A stretch of 64,000 nt of DNA from JBQTIY01 sp052387675 (GTDB taxonomy: Bacteria > Planctomycetota > B15-G4). A model generated the notes under the pieces. It saw only the letters and a program-made list of their open reading frames with translations. It made no database searches and was not told the DNA's origin. Location: positions 118,212-182,211 of the forward strand of contig JBQTIY010000005.1 of assembly GCA_052387675.1 (NCBI GenBank), in the 5' to 3' direction. Below are positions 31,941 to 40,039 of the stretch, piece after piece (position 1 is the stretch's first letter; each line of letters opens with the position of its first letter). A program made the position numbers and the translations under genes.

Positions 31941-33647
31941 ATGAGGCCCCTGCTGCCGTACGTGATCGTTGCCCTGGCCGCCTGCCTGGCGGTCGCACCG
32001 GCCCGTGAGGGCGGCTTCGTCTACGACGACCACTACTACCTCCTCGAAAATCCGGCCGTGTCCGGCGAGGCTTCGGTCTGGACGACGCCCCTGGGAACAC
32101 CCGACCAGGCGCTCTGGCGACCGCTCAGCGTGGCGACCTATCGCTGGCAGTGGCCGACGCGCGTCGACGGCGTGCCGAGTGCTGTCCCCTTCCGCGTCGT
32201 CAACATCCTGTTGCACGTTCTGACTTCACTAATCCTCTTTGTCCTCGCTCGCCGCTGGGGACTCGGCGCGGGAGGCGCGCTTGCGGCGGCCTTGCTCTTC
32301 GCTGTGCATCCAGTGCATGCCGAAGCGGTGGCCTGGGTGTCGGGTCGCTCGGAACTGCTCGCCACCGGTCTGATCCTCGCGGCGTGGTGCAGCTATCTCT
32401 CACCGAGCCGCGCCGGCGGACTCCTGGCGGTCGGCCTGACGGGCGCGGCACTGCTCTCCAAAGAGCAGGCTCTGCTGGTCCCCGCGCTTTTTCTAGGCGG
32501 AGACCTGGCGCTGCGCCAGCCGCCCCGCTGGCGGCGCTTGGCCGCGCTGACTGCGGCGGTCGTGGCACTTTTCGCTGCCCGTTTCGCGGTCCTCCCGCAG
32601 CTCGTGCCGAGCGAAGCTCCCTTCGGCGCGCTGTCCCTGAGCGAGCGGGTTCCGGTGGCGCTGAACATTCTTGCCCGCTCCTTCGAGCTGCTGCTTTGGC
32701 CCGCTGACTTGCGCGTCTTTTATCCGCGCAGCGAGTTCTTGGGCTGGCAGCCGTTCTCGCTGGGCCTGCTGGCCGCGGCAGCGCTCCTCACCGCCTGGCT
32801 GTGGCGTCGTGTACGACCAGCGGCCGCAGGCCTTCTGCTGGTCCCGCTCAGCTTGGCCCTGGTGCTCAACCTCGTGCCTATCGGCGCCACCTTTGCCGAT
32901 CGCTTCCTCTATCTACCCTCGGCGCTCTTCTGCCTGGCCGTCGGAGCCGCGGCGCAGGCGCGTGGCCGGGCGGAGCAGCGCGCCGGCACGGGACTCAGTC
33001 TCAGCGTGCTCGTGCCTTTGGTGCTCGTCATCGTGGCCCTGTTGGTCTGCCGCAACGCGGTGGCAGTCTTCCACGACGACCTGCGCCTGTGGGAGCACGC
33101 AGCCCGACTCAAGCCCGACTCGGCCCACATCCGCTACAACCACGGCTACTTCCTCGACCGCGCCGGCCGCCACCTGGCGCTCGATCCGCAGCATCCCGGC
33201 GCGGCGGAAGAACTCGAGGCCTCGCTCGATCTCGACCCCGGGCATCTCTATGCGGGCTACGCGCATCAGACCCTGGGCAACATTGCGCTGCGCGGCGATG
33301 GCCGGCTCCATCCGGACCTGCAGGAGGCTGCGCGCCAGTACCGCGCCGCGATCCGGCGCGCACCGGGCCTGTGGGATGCCCGCATCAACCTGGCCAGCGT
33401 CGCAGTCTCAGCACCCGGCTTGGTCAGCCCCGCCGAGGGGCTGCAGGCGCTGGCTATCTTTTCCGAGGAATTGCTGACCGCCGAGTCGAGCGACGAACCG
33501 GCCGCTCCCGCCGGCCTGTCGCAGCGCACCACCCTCGACCACAACCGCCGCCAGGCGATCGTCGCGCTGCGCGCTCAGCTCGCCGAACTGGGCGACGGCG
33601 AAGAGGCGAAGTCTTCCACCGGCACATCGTCGCCCGAAGGGTCGTAG
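31941..33647 (+). CDS. TMTC-like membrane glycosyltransferase (DUF1736 type) with TPR tail
   Basis: 568 residues. A first-helix region is followed by the acidic GGFVYDDHYYLLENP loop (catalytic-type DD near residue 30, as in GT-C enzymes), then about nine further membrane helices. HPVHAEAVAWVSGRSELLA at about 118-136 and IGATFADRFLYLPS at about 315 are hallmark segments of the TMTC/DUF1736 group, whose animal members are O-mannosyltransferases. From about residue 380 the protein is periplasmic and helical with TPR-like repeats. Donor and acceptor are unknown here. The last 73 bp overlap the 3' end of the convergent lipoprotein gene, one of the longest overlaps in the window. Confidence 0.85.
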   Translation: MRPLLPYVIVALAACLAVAPAREGGFVYDDHYYLLENPAVSGEASVWTTPLGTPDQALWRPLSVATYRWQWPTRVDGVPSAVPFRVVNILLHVLTSLILFVLARRWGLGAGGALAAALLFAVHPVHAEAVAWVSGRSELLATGLILAAWCSYLSPSRAGGLLAVGLTGAALLSKEQALLVPALFLGGDLALRQPPRWRRLAALTAAVVALFAARFAVLPQLVPSEAPFGALSLSERVPVALNILARSFELLLWPADLRVFYPRSEFLGWQPFSLGLLAAAALLTAWLWRRVRPAAAGLLLVPLSLALVLNLVPIGATFADRFLYLPSALFCLAVGAAAQARGRAEQRAGTGLSLSVLVPLVLVIVALLVCRNAVAVFHDDLRLWEHAARLKPDSAHIRYNHGYFLDRAGRHLALDPQHPGAAEELEASLDLDPGHLYAGYAHQTLGNIALRGDGRLHPDLQEAARQYRAAIRRAPGLWDARINLASVAVSAPGLVSPAEGLQALAIFSEELLTAESSDEPAAPAGLSQRTTLDHNRRQAIVALRAQLAELGDGEEAKSSTGTSSPEGS

Positions 33648-34228
33648 CCCAGGATCAGTCCGGCCAGGAAGTCCACGACTTGCCAGGGGCGCACTTCGAA
33701 CTCTGCTCCGAACAGCACGAGATGCGCGCCGACACCCAGCGAGCCGCGCCAGTCGTCCTCCTGGCCGGTTTCCGAGACGACACCGGCGATGATCTCGCGC
33801 GTGATCGGAGACCGCAGCTCATCCCGGTTGCTGTAGCCGGGCAGCAGCACTTCCCGCGAGGTCTCGGTCCAGAGTCCGCCGTAGCGCCCGATCGTGCCGA
33901 TGACGAGGACCGGCACGGACCGCACGCGAAAGCTGTCGGCGCCTTGCATGGCGCTGGCTCCCACGAGGTCACGCTCGGCCGGGCCGCGCGCCATGAAGCC
34001 GAGTTGCACGGCTTCGGTCGCACGCACCCAGACACCAAGCCCCACTCCCGCGCTCAGACGCAACCCGAAGACGTCCATCAAGTCGGCGCCCCGCGCTTCG
34101 AGCCAGGAAGACGTGTCGCGCGGTCCCGCCGGCGCGGCACAGCTCGGCAGGCCTGCGCAAAGTGCGAGCAGCAGCGCGCCGCCTCGCGCCCAGCGCCTGA
34201 ACTCGACCTGACTCGCACTCGCCGGCAT
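33575..34228 (-). CDS. Predicted lipoprotein of unknown function (217 aa)
   Basis: ATG 34228 is preceded by GGAG eight nt upstream. The leader (ALLLALCAGLPSC) ends in a lipobox with Cys at about residue 30. The mature protein is beta-rich and Gly-rich: FGLRLSAGVGLGVWVRATEAVQLGFMARG resembles alternating strands of an outer-membrane-associated barrel-like protein, and GRYGGLWTETSREVLLPGYS follows. No conserved motif was recognised. It lies between two convergent or divergent glycan genes: 3' overlap of 73 bp with the TMTC-like gene, and 132 bp upstream a GT2 gene runs the other way. Confidence 0.7.
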   Translation of the reverse strand: MPASASQVEFRRWARGGALLLALCAGLPSCAAPAGPRDTSSWLEARGADLMDVFGLRLSAGVGLGVWVRATEAVQLGFMARGPAERDLVGASAMQGADSFRVRSVPVLVIGTIGRYGGLWTETSREVLLPGYSNRDELRSPITREIIAGVVSETGQEDDWRGSLGVGAHLVLFGAEFEVRPWQVVDFLAGLILGYDPSGDDVPVEDFASSPSPSSAS

Positions 34229-34348
34229 CGCGACGACTCCGCTGCAATACTCCAGGATGGGACACCAGACAGGGCCCAGCCAGTGCGTGCCATGGTGTCA
34301 CGGGGAGTCCCCCGGAAAAAGCAGCCCGAGGGCGGCCACGAGCGTCGT

Positions 34349-34354
34349 TAGACT
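34349..34354 (+). promoter_or_regulatory. Candidate -10 box TAGACT for the glycan operon
   Basis: TAGACT ends 6 nt before ATG 34361, the first gene of the 8.3-kb glycan operon. No Shine-Dalgarno is present, in keeping with a leaderless transcript. Confidence 0.45.
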
Positions 34355-34360
34355 GCGGCC

Positions 34361-35362
34361 ATGACCGCGACCGCGGTGATCGTGGTGAACTTCAACGGTG
34401 GTGCGCTGCTGCGCAAGTGCCTAGCTTCGGTGCTGCGGCAGGAGCCGGCCCCCGCTGAAGTCGTGGTGATCGACAACGCCTCGAGCGATGGCTCGGTGAC
34501 CGATCTCCCGGACGTGGTCCGCGTCGTGCATTGCCCGCAAAACAGGGGCTTCGCGGCGGCCGTCAACGAAGGGCTGCGCGCGACGCACTCGCCCTTCGTG
34601 CTCACGCTGAATCCCGATACGGAACTCTTGCCCGGCTGCCTGGCAGCGGCCGCCGCAGCCCTCGAGGCGGACTACAACCTCGGCAGCGTCGCGCCGCGTG
34701 TCTTGCGCGCCGCCTGGCCTGATCGCATCGATGCCACGGGCATCGGCCTGACCAGCCGGCTGGGCCAAATCAATCTCGATCACGATCTTCCCGAGAACGC
34801 CGTCTCTACAGTCCCCCAGCAAGTCCTGGGGCCTCTGGGCGGCGCGGCGCTCTGGCGCCGGCGCGCGCTCGATCTGGCGGGCGGCTTCAGCGAGTCCTAC
34901 TTTCTGTACTGGGAGGATGTGGACATCGCCTTGCGCCTCGACCGCGCCGGCTTCGGCTGTGTGACCGCGCCGACAGCAAAGGTGCTGCATGTGGGAGGCG
35001 GCACGGTCGGCCGCTGGTCGCCGCGCAACGTGTTCTATATGAGCCGCAATCATTGGCCTTGCCTGCTCGCCACTCTGCCTGGGCCGCTCCTGCGCGGGCA
35101 TGCGCTCGCCTTTCTGCTGGCGCCCCTGCGCGCGGCCGCTCTCTACGCCTCGCGCGGCCAAGCCTTGCCGGCACTCGCCGGGCTGCTCTGCGCGCTGCCT
35201 CGACTGCCCGCGGCCTACCACCGACGCCGCCGCTTGCCACGCAGCGGCAACAGCCTCAAAGCGGCGCAGCGCATTGACGGATTCCTGAAGCAGGCCGATG
35301 AACAACGCCTGCGGCTCAAGGCTCACGCAGGACAGGGCGTGCGGGCCGGACGAAACGCATGA
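34361..35362 (+). CDS. Family 2 glycosyltransferase (rhamnosyltransferase-like)
   Basis: 333 residues. VIVVNFNGGALLRKCLASVL and DNASSDGS open the GT-A domain; the metal-binding DxD equivalent is NPDTELLPG, and FYWED-type catalytic residues are present as SYFLYWEDVDIALRLDRAG. This set is typical of WbbL/RfbF-type rhamnosyltransferases, though sugar specificity cannot be read from sequence. A hydrophobic stretch near residues 230-255 may associate it with the membrane. It is the first gene of a plus-strand operon; the next gene overlaps by 4 bp (ATGA). Confidence 0.9.
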   Translation: MTATAVIVVNFNGGALLRKCLASVLRQEPAPAEVVVIDNASSDGSVTDLPDVVRVVHCPQNRGFAAAVNEGLRATHSPFVLTLNPDTELLPGCLAAAAAALEADYNLGSVAPRVLRAAWPDRIDATGIGLTSRLGQINLDHDLPENAVSTVPQQVLGPLGGAALWRRRALDLAGGFSESYFLYWEDVDIALRLDRAGFGCVTAPTAKVLHVGGGTVGRWSPRNVFYMSRNHWPCLLATLPGPLLRGHALAFLLAPLRAAALYASRGQALPALAGLLCALPRLPAAYHRRRRLPRSGNSLKAAQRIDGFLKQADEQRLRLKAHAGQGVRAGRNA

Positions 35363-36612
35363 GGATCGTAGCGGTCGCCACCTTCGCCTGGCCAGACCAC
35401 TTCGGCGGAGCCGAACGCGTCCTGGGCGAAGTCAGCGAGCGCCTCGTGCGGCGTGGCCACGCCGTGACACTCATCACCGCACAGCTCGACGGCACGGCGC
35501 CGAGGGAACAGCGCGACGGACTGCGCGTCCTGCGCTACCCCGTCCAGCGCGATTCGCCGCCGCGCTTCTACCGCAGCGTGTTCAGCGGTGTCCGCGCGGC
35601 TCTGCGGGACGCGTGGGCAGCCGACGCCGAACTGCTGCACCTGCATCAGCCCCTCTCGGCGCTCGCCGCTCTCGCCCCCGGCACGCCGCTGCGACGCCCC
35701 AGCTTGCTCTCCTTCTACGCGCCCTATCACGAGGAATACCTGGCCCGCTTTCGCGGCGGCCAAGCGACGGGAGCGGCGCCGCTCGCGGCCCGGGCGGTTT
35801 CAGCCGTGTTGCGCGGCGGCGACCGCTACTTGCTGCGCCGCGCGGATCGCATCCTGGTGCTGTCGCAGTTCTCTCGCGGCCAAGTCGGCGGCCTGCTTCC
35901 TGCGGCCCTCGCGCGCACCACGGTCGCCTTCCCCGGAGTCGACCTGGAGCGCTTTCGACCGGCGCGCGAGACCGCCGAACGTGCCGCCTGCCGCGCCCGC
36001 TTTGGCCTGCCCGAGGACGGCTCGCCGCTGGTGCTGAGCGTGCGCCGCCTCGTGCCGCGCATGGGCCTGCCTGATCTCATCGAAGCCTGCCGGCGCCTGC
36101 TGGCAGACTGCACGAAGCTCAACGCGGCCTCCCCTCCGGCGCCGCGACTCGTCATTGCCGGCACCGGCGAGCAAGCCGCCACGCTGCGGCAACTGGCCAG
36201 CGAGGCCGGTTTGGGTTCGCGTACGCACTGGCTCGGTCGGGTTGAGGACGCCGACTTGCCGGCGCTCTATCGCGCCGCCTCGATCTTTGCCTTGCCCACG
36301 CGCGCGCTCGAGGGCTTTGGCATGGCCACCGCCGAAGCACTGGCCAGCGGCCTGCCGATCGTCGCCACGGACGTCGGTGCCACACGCGAACTGCTGGCAG
36401 GCTCATCGGGCGCCACGCTCGTGGCTCCCAACGCCCCGGCGGAGTTGGCCGCGGCGCTGGGGCCGCTGCTGAAGTCCGCAGCGTTGCGCGAGGAGTCCGG
36501 CCTCAAGGCTCGGCGACACGCCGAGCAGCTCTTGAGTTGGGATCGTCATCTCGCCGCGGTCGAGACCCAGGCCCAAGCGGCGCTCGCCGCGCACCGGGAT
36601 CCGCGCCCATGA
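35359..36612 (+). CDS. Family 4 glycosyltransferase
   Basis: 417 residues of GT-B fold. The N-terminal half opens with RIVAVATFAWPDHFGGAERV, whose GGAE glycine loop is usual for GT4. The C-terminal half contains LSVRRLVPRMGLPDLIEA (GT4 normally has an R-x-x-x-K-G motif, where here Met replaces Lys) and the nucleotide-sugar binding E-x7-E as EGFGMATAEALASGLPIVATD. Cytoplasmic, retaining mechanism expected. It overlaps the genes before and after by 4 bp each. The missing Lys of the donor-phosphate motif is worth noting but does not by itself argue against activity. Confidence 0.9.
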   Translation: MRIVAVATFAWPDHFGGAERVLGEVSERLVRRGHAVTLITAQLDGTAPREQRDGLRVLRYPVQRDSPPRFYRSVFSGVRAALRDAWAADAELLHLHQPLSALAALAPGTPLRRPSLLSFYAPYHEEYLARFRGGQATGAAPLAARAVSAVLRGGDRYLLRRADRILVLSQFSRGQVGGLLPAALARTTVAFPGVDLERFRPARETAERAACRARFGLPEDGSPLVLSVRRLVPRMGLPDLIEACRRLLADCTKLNAASPPAPRLVIAGTGEQAATLRQLASEAGLGSRTHWLGRVEDADLPALYRAASIFALPTRALEGFGMATAEALASGLPIVATDVGATRELLAGSSGATLVAPNAPAELAAALGPLLKSAALREESGLKARRHAEQLLSWDRHLAAVETQAQAALAAHRDPRP

Positions 36613-37703
36613 AGGTCGTGGCGCTCACCCGAACGTCGAGCATCGGGCCCTCGAGCCGCTACCGCATCGAGCAGTACCGCGCGGCCCTCGCTGCCGAGAA
36701 CATCGTCGTCGTGACTCGGCCGCTCTTCGGGCGCACCTGGTTTGCCCTGCTGGAGTGGCGCTCTCAGGCTGTGGCCGCTTTCTTCAAGGCTCCTTACGCG
36801 CTGCTGCGCCTGGGGGTGCGTCTCGGCCAGGCGCTCGCCGCTCGCAGCAGCGACGCCGATCTCATCCTCATCGAACAGCAGCTCTGCCCCTACCTGCCCT
36901 GGTGGATCGAGCGTCACTTCTGGCCCCGCCGCCAGCCGGTCGTGCTGGAGTTCGACGATGCCATCTGGCTGACCTTCGGGCACGAGGCCAAGCTGGCCGC
37001 GGCCTGTGCGCGCGCCAGCCTGGTGATCGTGGGCAACGAAGAACTGGCTCGCTTCGCGCGCCGCACCGCGCGGCAAGTGGTGGTCATCCCCACCACCGTC
37101 GATCCCGAGCCCTACGCGCGCGCCCGGCGCGAGCATCTGCAGGCCCGGGCTTCAGCCACGGCGTCAACCCTGCGCGTGGGCTGGATCGGGCTGCGTTTCA
37201 ATTTCTCCTCGCTCGAAACTCTGCGCGAACCCCTGGAGCGGCTCGCGGCCCAAGGCATCGACTGCGAGCTGCGCGTCATCAGCAGCGGCCTGCCGGAGTC
37301 GGCGGCGCACTGGCGCGGCGTACGCGTCCTGCACCGGCCCTGGTCACAAGCCGGCGAGGCCGCCGAGATCGCGGCCTGCGATGTGGGCGTCATGCCCTTG
37401 CCCGACACGCCCTGGTCGCGGGGCAAGTGCGGCCTCAAGCTCCTGCAGTTCATGGCGGCCGGGATTCCCGTCGTGGCCAGTCCGGTCGGCGTCAACACCG
37501 AGCTCATTCGGCCGGGCGAGAACGGGCTTCTGGCCGGGGATACCGCGGCCTGGGAAGCGGCGCTCGCCTCGCTGCATCAGGACCGTGAGCGGGCCGCCCG
37601 GCTCGGCGAAGCCGGCCGCCAGACCGTCCTGCACGGCTATTCGCTGACCGGGGGAGCGCAAAGGCTCGCGGAAACGTATCGTTTGGCCGCCTCGCGTCCC
37701 TGA
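36609..37703 (+). CDS. GT-B glycosyltransferase (GT1/GT4 type)
   Basis: 364 residues from ATG 36609, which overlaps the previous stop (ATGA); an in-frame ATG 72 bp upstream lies inside that gene and is rejected. The N-terminal domain starts KVVALTRTSSIGPSSRYRIE, and includes VVLEFDDAIWL, a conserved acidic pair of this subgroup. The donor domain has IGVMPLPD-like text (VGVMPLPDTPWSRGKCGLKL) and the segment FMAAGIPVVASPVGVNTELI. From memory the subgroup with RGKCGLKLLQ is common in bacterial exopolysaccharide loci, with unknown sugar specificity. The WecA-like gene follows after 15 bp. Confidence 0.88.
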   Translation: MKVVALTRTSSIGPSSRYRIEQYRAALAAENIVVVTRPLFGRTWFALLEWRSQAVAAFFKAPYALLRLGVRLGQALAARSSDADLILIEQQLCPYLPWWIERHFWPRRQPVVLEFDDAIWLTFGHEAKLAAACARASLVIVGNEELARFARRTARQVVVIPTTVDPEPYARARREHLQARASATASTLRVGWIGLRFNFSSLETLREPLERLAAQGIDCELRVISSGLPESAAHWRGVRVLHRPWSQAGEAAEIAACDVGVMPLPDTPWSRGKCGLKLLQFMAAGIPVVASPVGVNTELIRPGENGLLAGDTAAWEAALASLHQDRERAARLGEAGRQTVLHGYSLTGGAQRLAETYRLAASRP

Positions 37704-37718
37704 CTCCGGCTCCCTCCC

Positions 37719-38771
37719 GTGCGCTCCAGCGACCTGCTCTGGTACGGCCTCGCCTTTGTGACCGCCGCGTCGATCGTGGCCTTCATGACGCCGTTGACGA
37801 TTCACGTCGCGACGACGTTCAAGATCCACGACGCGCCGGACGGCCGGCTCAAGAAACATCGCGAGCCCACGCCCTATCTGGGCGGGCTGGCCGTGGCCTG
37901 CGGCTTCGTGATCGCCTTCGGGCTGCTCGCCTCCGACACATCCATGGGCGAACGCGCGCTGGGCATCCTGGTCGGCGCCTTCATGATGCTGCTGCTGGGT
38001 CTCTATGACGACCTGACCAACCTGCGCCCCGGAGTGAAGTTCTTGGGACAGCTCCTGGCCGTGGTGGCGCTGCACAAGGCCGGAGTGCGCATCGAGCTGG
38101 CTGCTCTGGACTTCTGGGGCAACCTAGCGCTCACGGCGCTCTGGATGACCGGCATCACGAACGCCTTCAACATCATCGATGTCATGGACGGTCTCGCGAC
38201 GGGCGTGGCCTTCTTCGCGGCCATCTTCCTGTTCCTGATCTCCGGCCTGACGCAGAACGACCCGCAGATTCCCTTCATGGCCGTGGTGCTGGCCGGCGCC
38301 CTGCTCGGCTTCCTGCGCTTCAACTTCACGCCCGCGCGCATCTTCCTGGGCGACACGGGCAGCCTGTTCATCGGCTTCATGATCGGCGCACTCTCCATGC
38401 TCGTGTCTTACTCCGGCGAAGCCGGCCAGAGCGAGCTGGTCGTCTTCACGCCGCTGCTGCTGCTGGCCGTGCCGATCTTCGACACGGGTTTCGTCGCGCT
38501 CCATCGCGCTCGACAGGGGATTCCCTTCTTCCGCGGCTCTCCGGATCACTTCGCACTGCGCCTCTCCCACTCGGGCTGGGGCGTGCGCCGCACCGTGCTC
38601 GGCGTGTACCGAGTCTGCTTCCTGCTCGGCATTCTCGCGGTGACCCTTGTCTTCGGTCCGGCTTGGCTGGCGCCCTGGGTGATCGGCACGGTCGCAGTGG
38701 GCGTCCTGGTGGCCCTGCCGTTGCTCTCGAGACTGCCGGCTCCGCCCCGGCGCACGGAAGCCTCCCCGTGA
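37719..38771 (+). CDS. Undecaprenyl-phosphate glycosyl-1-phosphate transferase, WecA/MraY family
   Basis: 350 residues with about eleven membrane helices. Family motifs: KKHREPTPYLGG in the first loop, LGLYDDLTNLRPGVKF with the DD pair, NAFNIIDVMDGLATG with the nucleophile-region Asp, and FLGDTGSLFIGF. This is the WecA/TagO branch (UDP-GlcNAc or a related amino sugar to undecaprenyl phosphate), not MraY. It should prime the glycan built by the flanking transferases. The start is GTG 37719, 15 bp after the GT stop. Its TGA overlaps the next gene's GTG by 4 bp. The C-terminus has an HxH-type loop (FRGSPDHFALRLSHSG) used for UDP-sugar recognition in the family. Confidence 0.93.
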   Translation: MRSSDLLWYGLAFVTAASIVAFMTPLTIHVATTFKIHDAPDGRLKKHREPTPYLGGLAVACGFVIAFGLLASDTSMGERALGILVGAFMMLLLGLYDDLTNLRPGVKFLGQLLAVVALHKAGVRIELAALDFWGNLALTALWMTGITNAFNIIDVMDGLATGVAFFAAIFLFLISGLTQNDPQIPFMAVVLAGALLGFLRFNFTPARIFLGDTGSLFIGFMIGALSMLVSYSGEAGQSELVVFTPLLLLAVPIFDTGFVALHRARQGIPFFRGSPDHFALRLSHSGWGVRRTVLGVYRVCFLLGILAVTLVFGPAWLAPWVIGTVAVGVLVALPLLSRLPAPPRRTEASP

Positions 38772-40027
38772 AACTCGCGGCCATCGGCGAAGCGCTGGGC
38801 GCCTTTCCCGCGCTGGAGCCTTCCTGGCAGCACGCCGCCGAAAACGTCGAGCCGACGGCCAGCACCGAAGCCGAGCGCCTGCTCGATTCCCTCGACACAC
38901 TCGACCGGCAACTCCTCGTGCTGGCCTACGGCTGCGGTATGGACCTGGGCACCGCTAGCTACGTTCTGGGCCTCGACACGGCCGTGGCGCAGTGGCGTCT
39001 GCGCAGCCTCCTGTTGGATGCCGAGACGTCGACTGGGCCGGCGGCACTGGAACGCGGCTTGGCCACAGCACTGCGCGCCGGCCCACCGGCCCAGCGCGGG
39101 GCGCGCCTCGCGCGGCGGCTCGATCCGCTGCCGGAGGATGCCGCGGAACGGCTCCGCGCCGGCCTGAGCGGTGCGCGCAGTCACAGCGCTGAAGACAACC
39201 GTCCCGGGCTGGGCGTCGGCTCGCTCGTGCTCATCGTGCTCGCCGTCGCGGCCTTCTTGGGCTACGGCATGATCGAGGACGACAACCCGCTGTGGCGCGG
39301 ACAGAAGGCCCTGCGCACCGAGCAGTACGAACGTGCGCGCCGCGCCTTCCAGGCGCTCGGCACCAACCCGGAGGGCTTGGCCTGGACTGCGATTTCACAC
39401 CTGGCTGAGGGCCAGTTCGATGAGGCACACCGCCTGCTAGAGGAAGCCTCCGTGGCGCAATACCTGGGCAGCTTCCGCCCGGTGACTTCCGCGCTGCCGC
39501 CGGTGGAATCTCTGGCCAGCGAGGCGGCACTCTTGCCGCGCGGTCTCACCGGCATCACGCGGCCGCGCTTCGCCTGGCTCGCCGAGGCCGGGGTCGTGCT
39601 CACGCTGGAGGCCGCGGACGGCTCCGGCAAGCCGCTGCGACGCCGTTACGGAGAAGCCGCCGAGCAAGGCGTGCGCACGGTGGAGTTCCCGGCCGAATGG
39701 CCGGCCCTCGACTCGGGCACCTATCTCTGGAGCATCGCTGGCACCGCGCCCGACGCTCCGCGCCACTCGGCCTCCTTCACCGTCATCGCACGCGAACAGC
39801 GGCAGGAGATGCAGCGGCACGTGCTGGTCAAGCTCGGCGCCGACGTGCCGCTGGCCGCACGCACCTATCTGCGTGCTCAGTACGACCTGCGCAGCGAGCT
39901 CTACACCCAGGCCGGCCACGCCTATGCCGAGCTCACGCAGCTCTTCCCGGACCAGGACCATCCACGCGAGCAGTTGGCGCGAATCGCGGCGGCCCTCGCT
40001 GTCGACCCCAGCGCCTTCCTGCGGTAG
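38768..40027 (+). CDS. Membrane-anchored protein with sigma-region-4-like helix-turn-helix and TPR segments
   Basis: 419 residues from GTG 38768 (GTGA overlap). Residues 36-86 read as a sigma-70 region-4-like helix-turn-helix: LLDSLDTLDRQLLVLAY, then a turn and YVLGLDTAVAQWRLRSLL, like the leucine-rich LPxxxRxxxxL...AxxLGxSxxTVxxRLxRA pattern of ECF factors. A single membrane helix (about 147-167) separates it from a periplasmic part with TPR-like repeats (KALRTEQYERARRAFQAL; AHRLLEEASVAQYL) and a beta-rich Ig-like insert. No region 2 is present, so it is not a sigma factor. A transmembrane regulator or assembly scaffold of the glycan machinery is possible; both are inference. Confidence 0.8.
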   Translation: MKLAAIGEALGAFPALEPSWQHAAENVEPTASTEAERLLDSLDTLDRQLLVLAYGCGMDLGTASYVLGLDTAVAQWRLRSLLLDAETSTGPAALERGLATALRAGPPAQRGARLARRLDPLPEDAAERLRAGLSGARSHSAEDNRPGLGVGSLVLIVLAVAAFLGYGMIEDDNPLWRGQKALRTEQYERARRAFQALGTNPEGLAWTAISHLAEGQFDEAHRLLEEASVAQYLGSFRPVTSALPPVESLASEAALLPRGLTGITRPRFAWLAEAGVVLTLEAADGSGKPLRRRYGEAAEQGVRTVEFPAEWPALDSGTYLWSIAGTAPDAPRHSASFTVIAREQRQEMQRHVLVKLGADVPLAARTYLRAQYDLRSELYTQAGHAYAELTQLFPDQDHPREQLARIAAALAVDPSAFLR

Positions 40028-40039
40028 CCTGCGCCCCGC

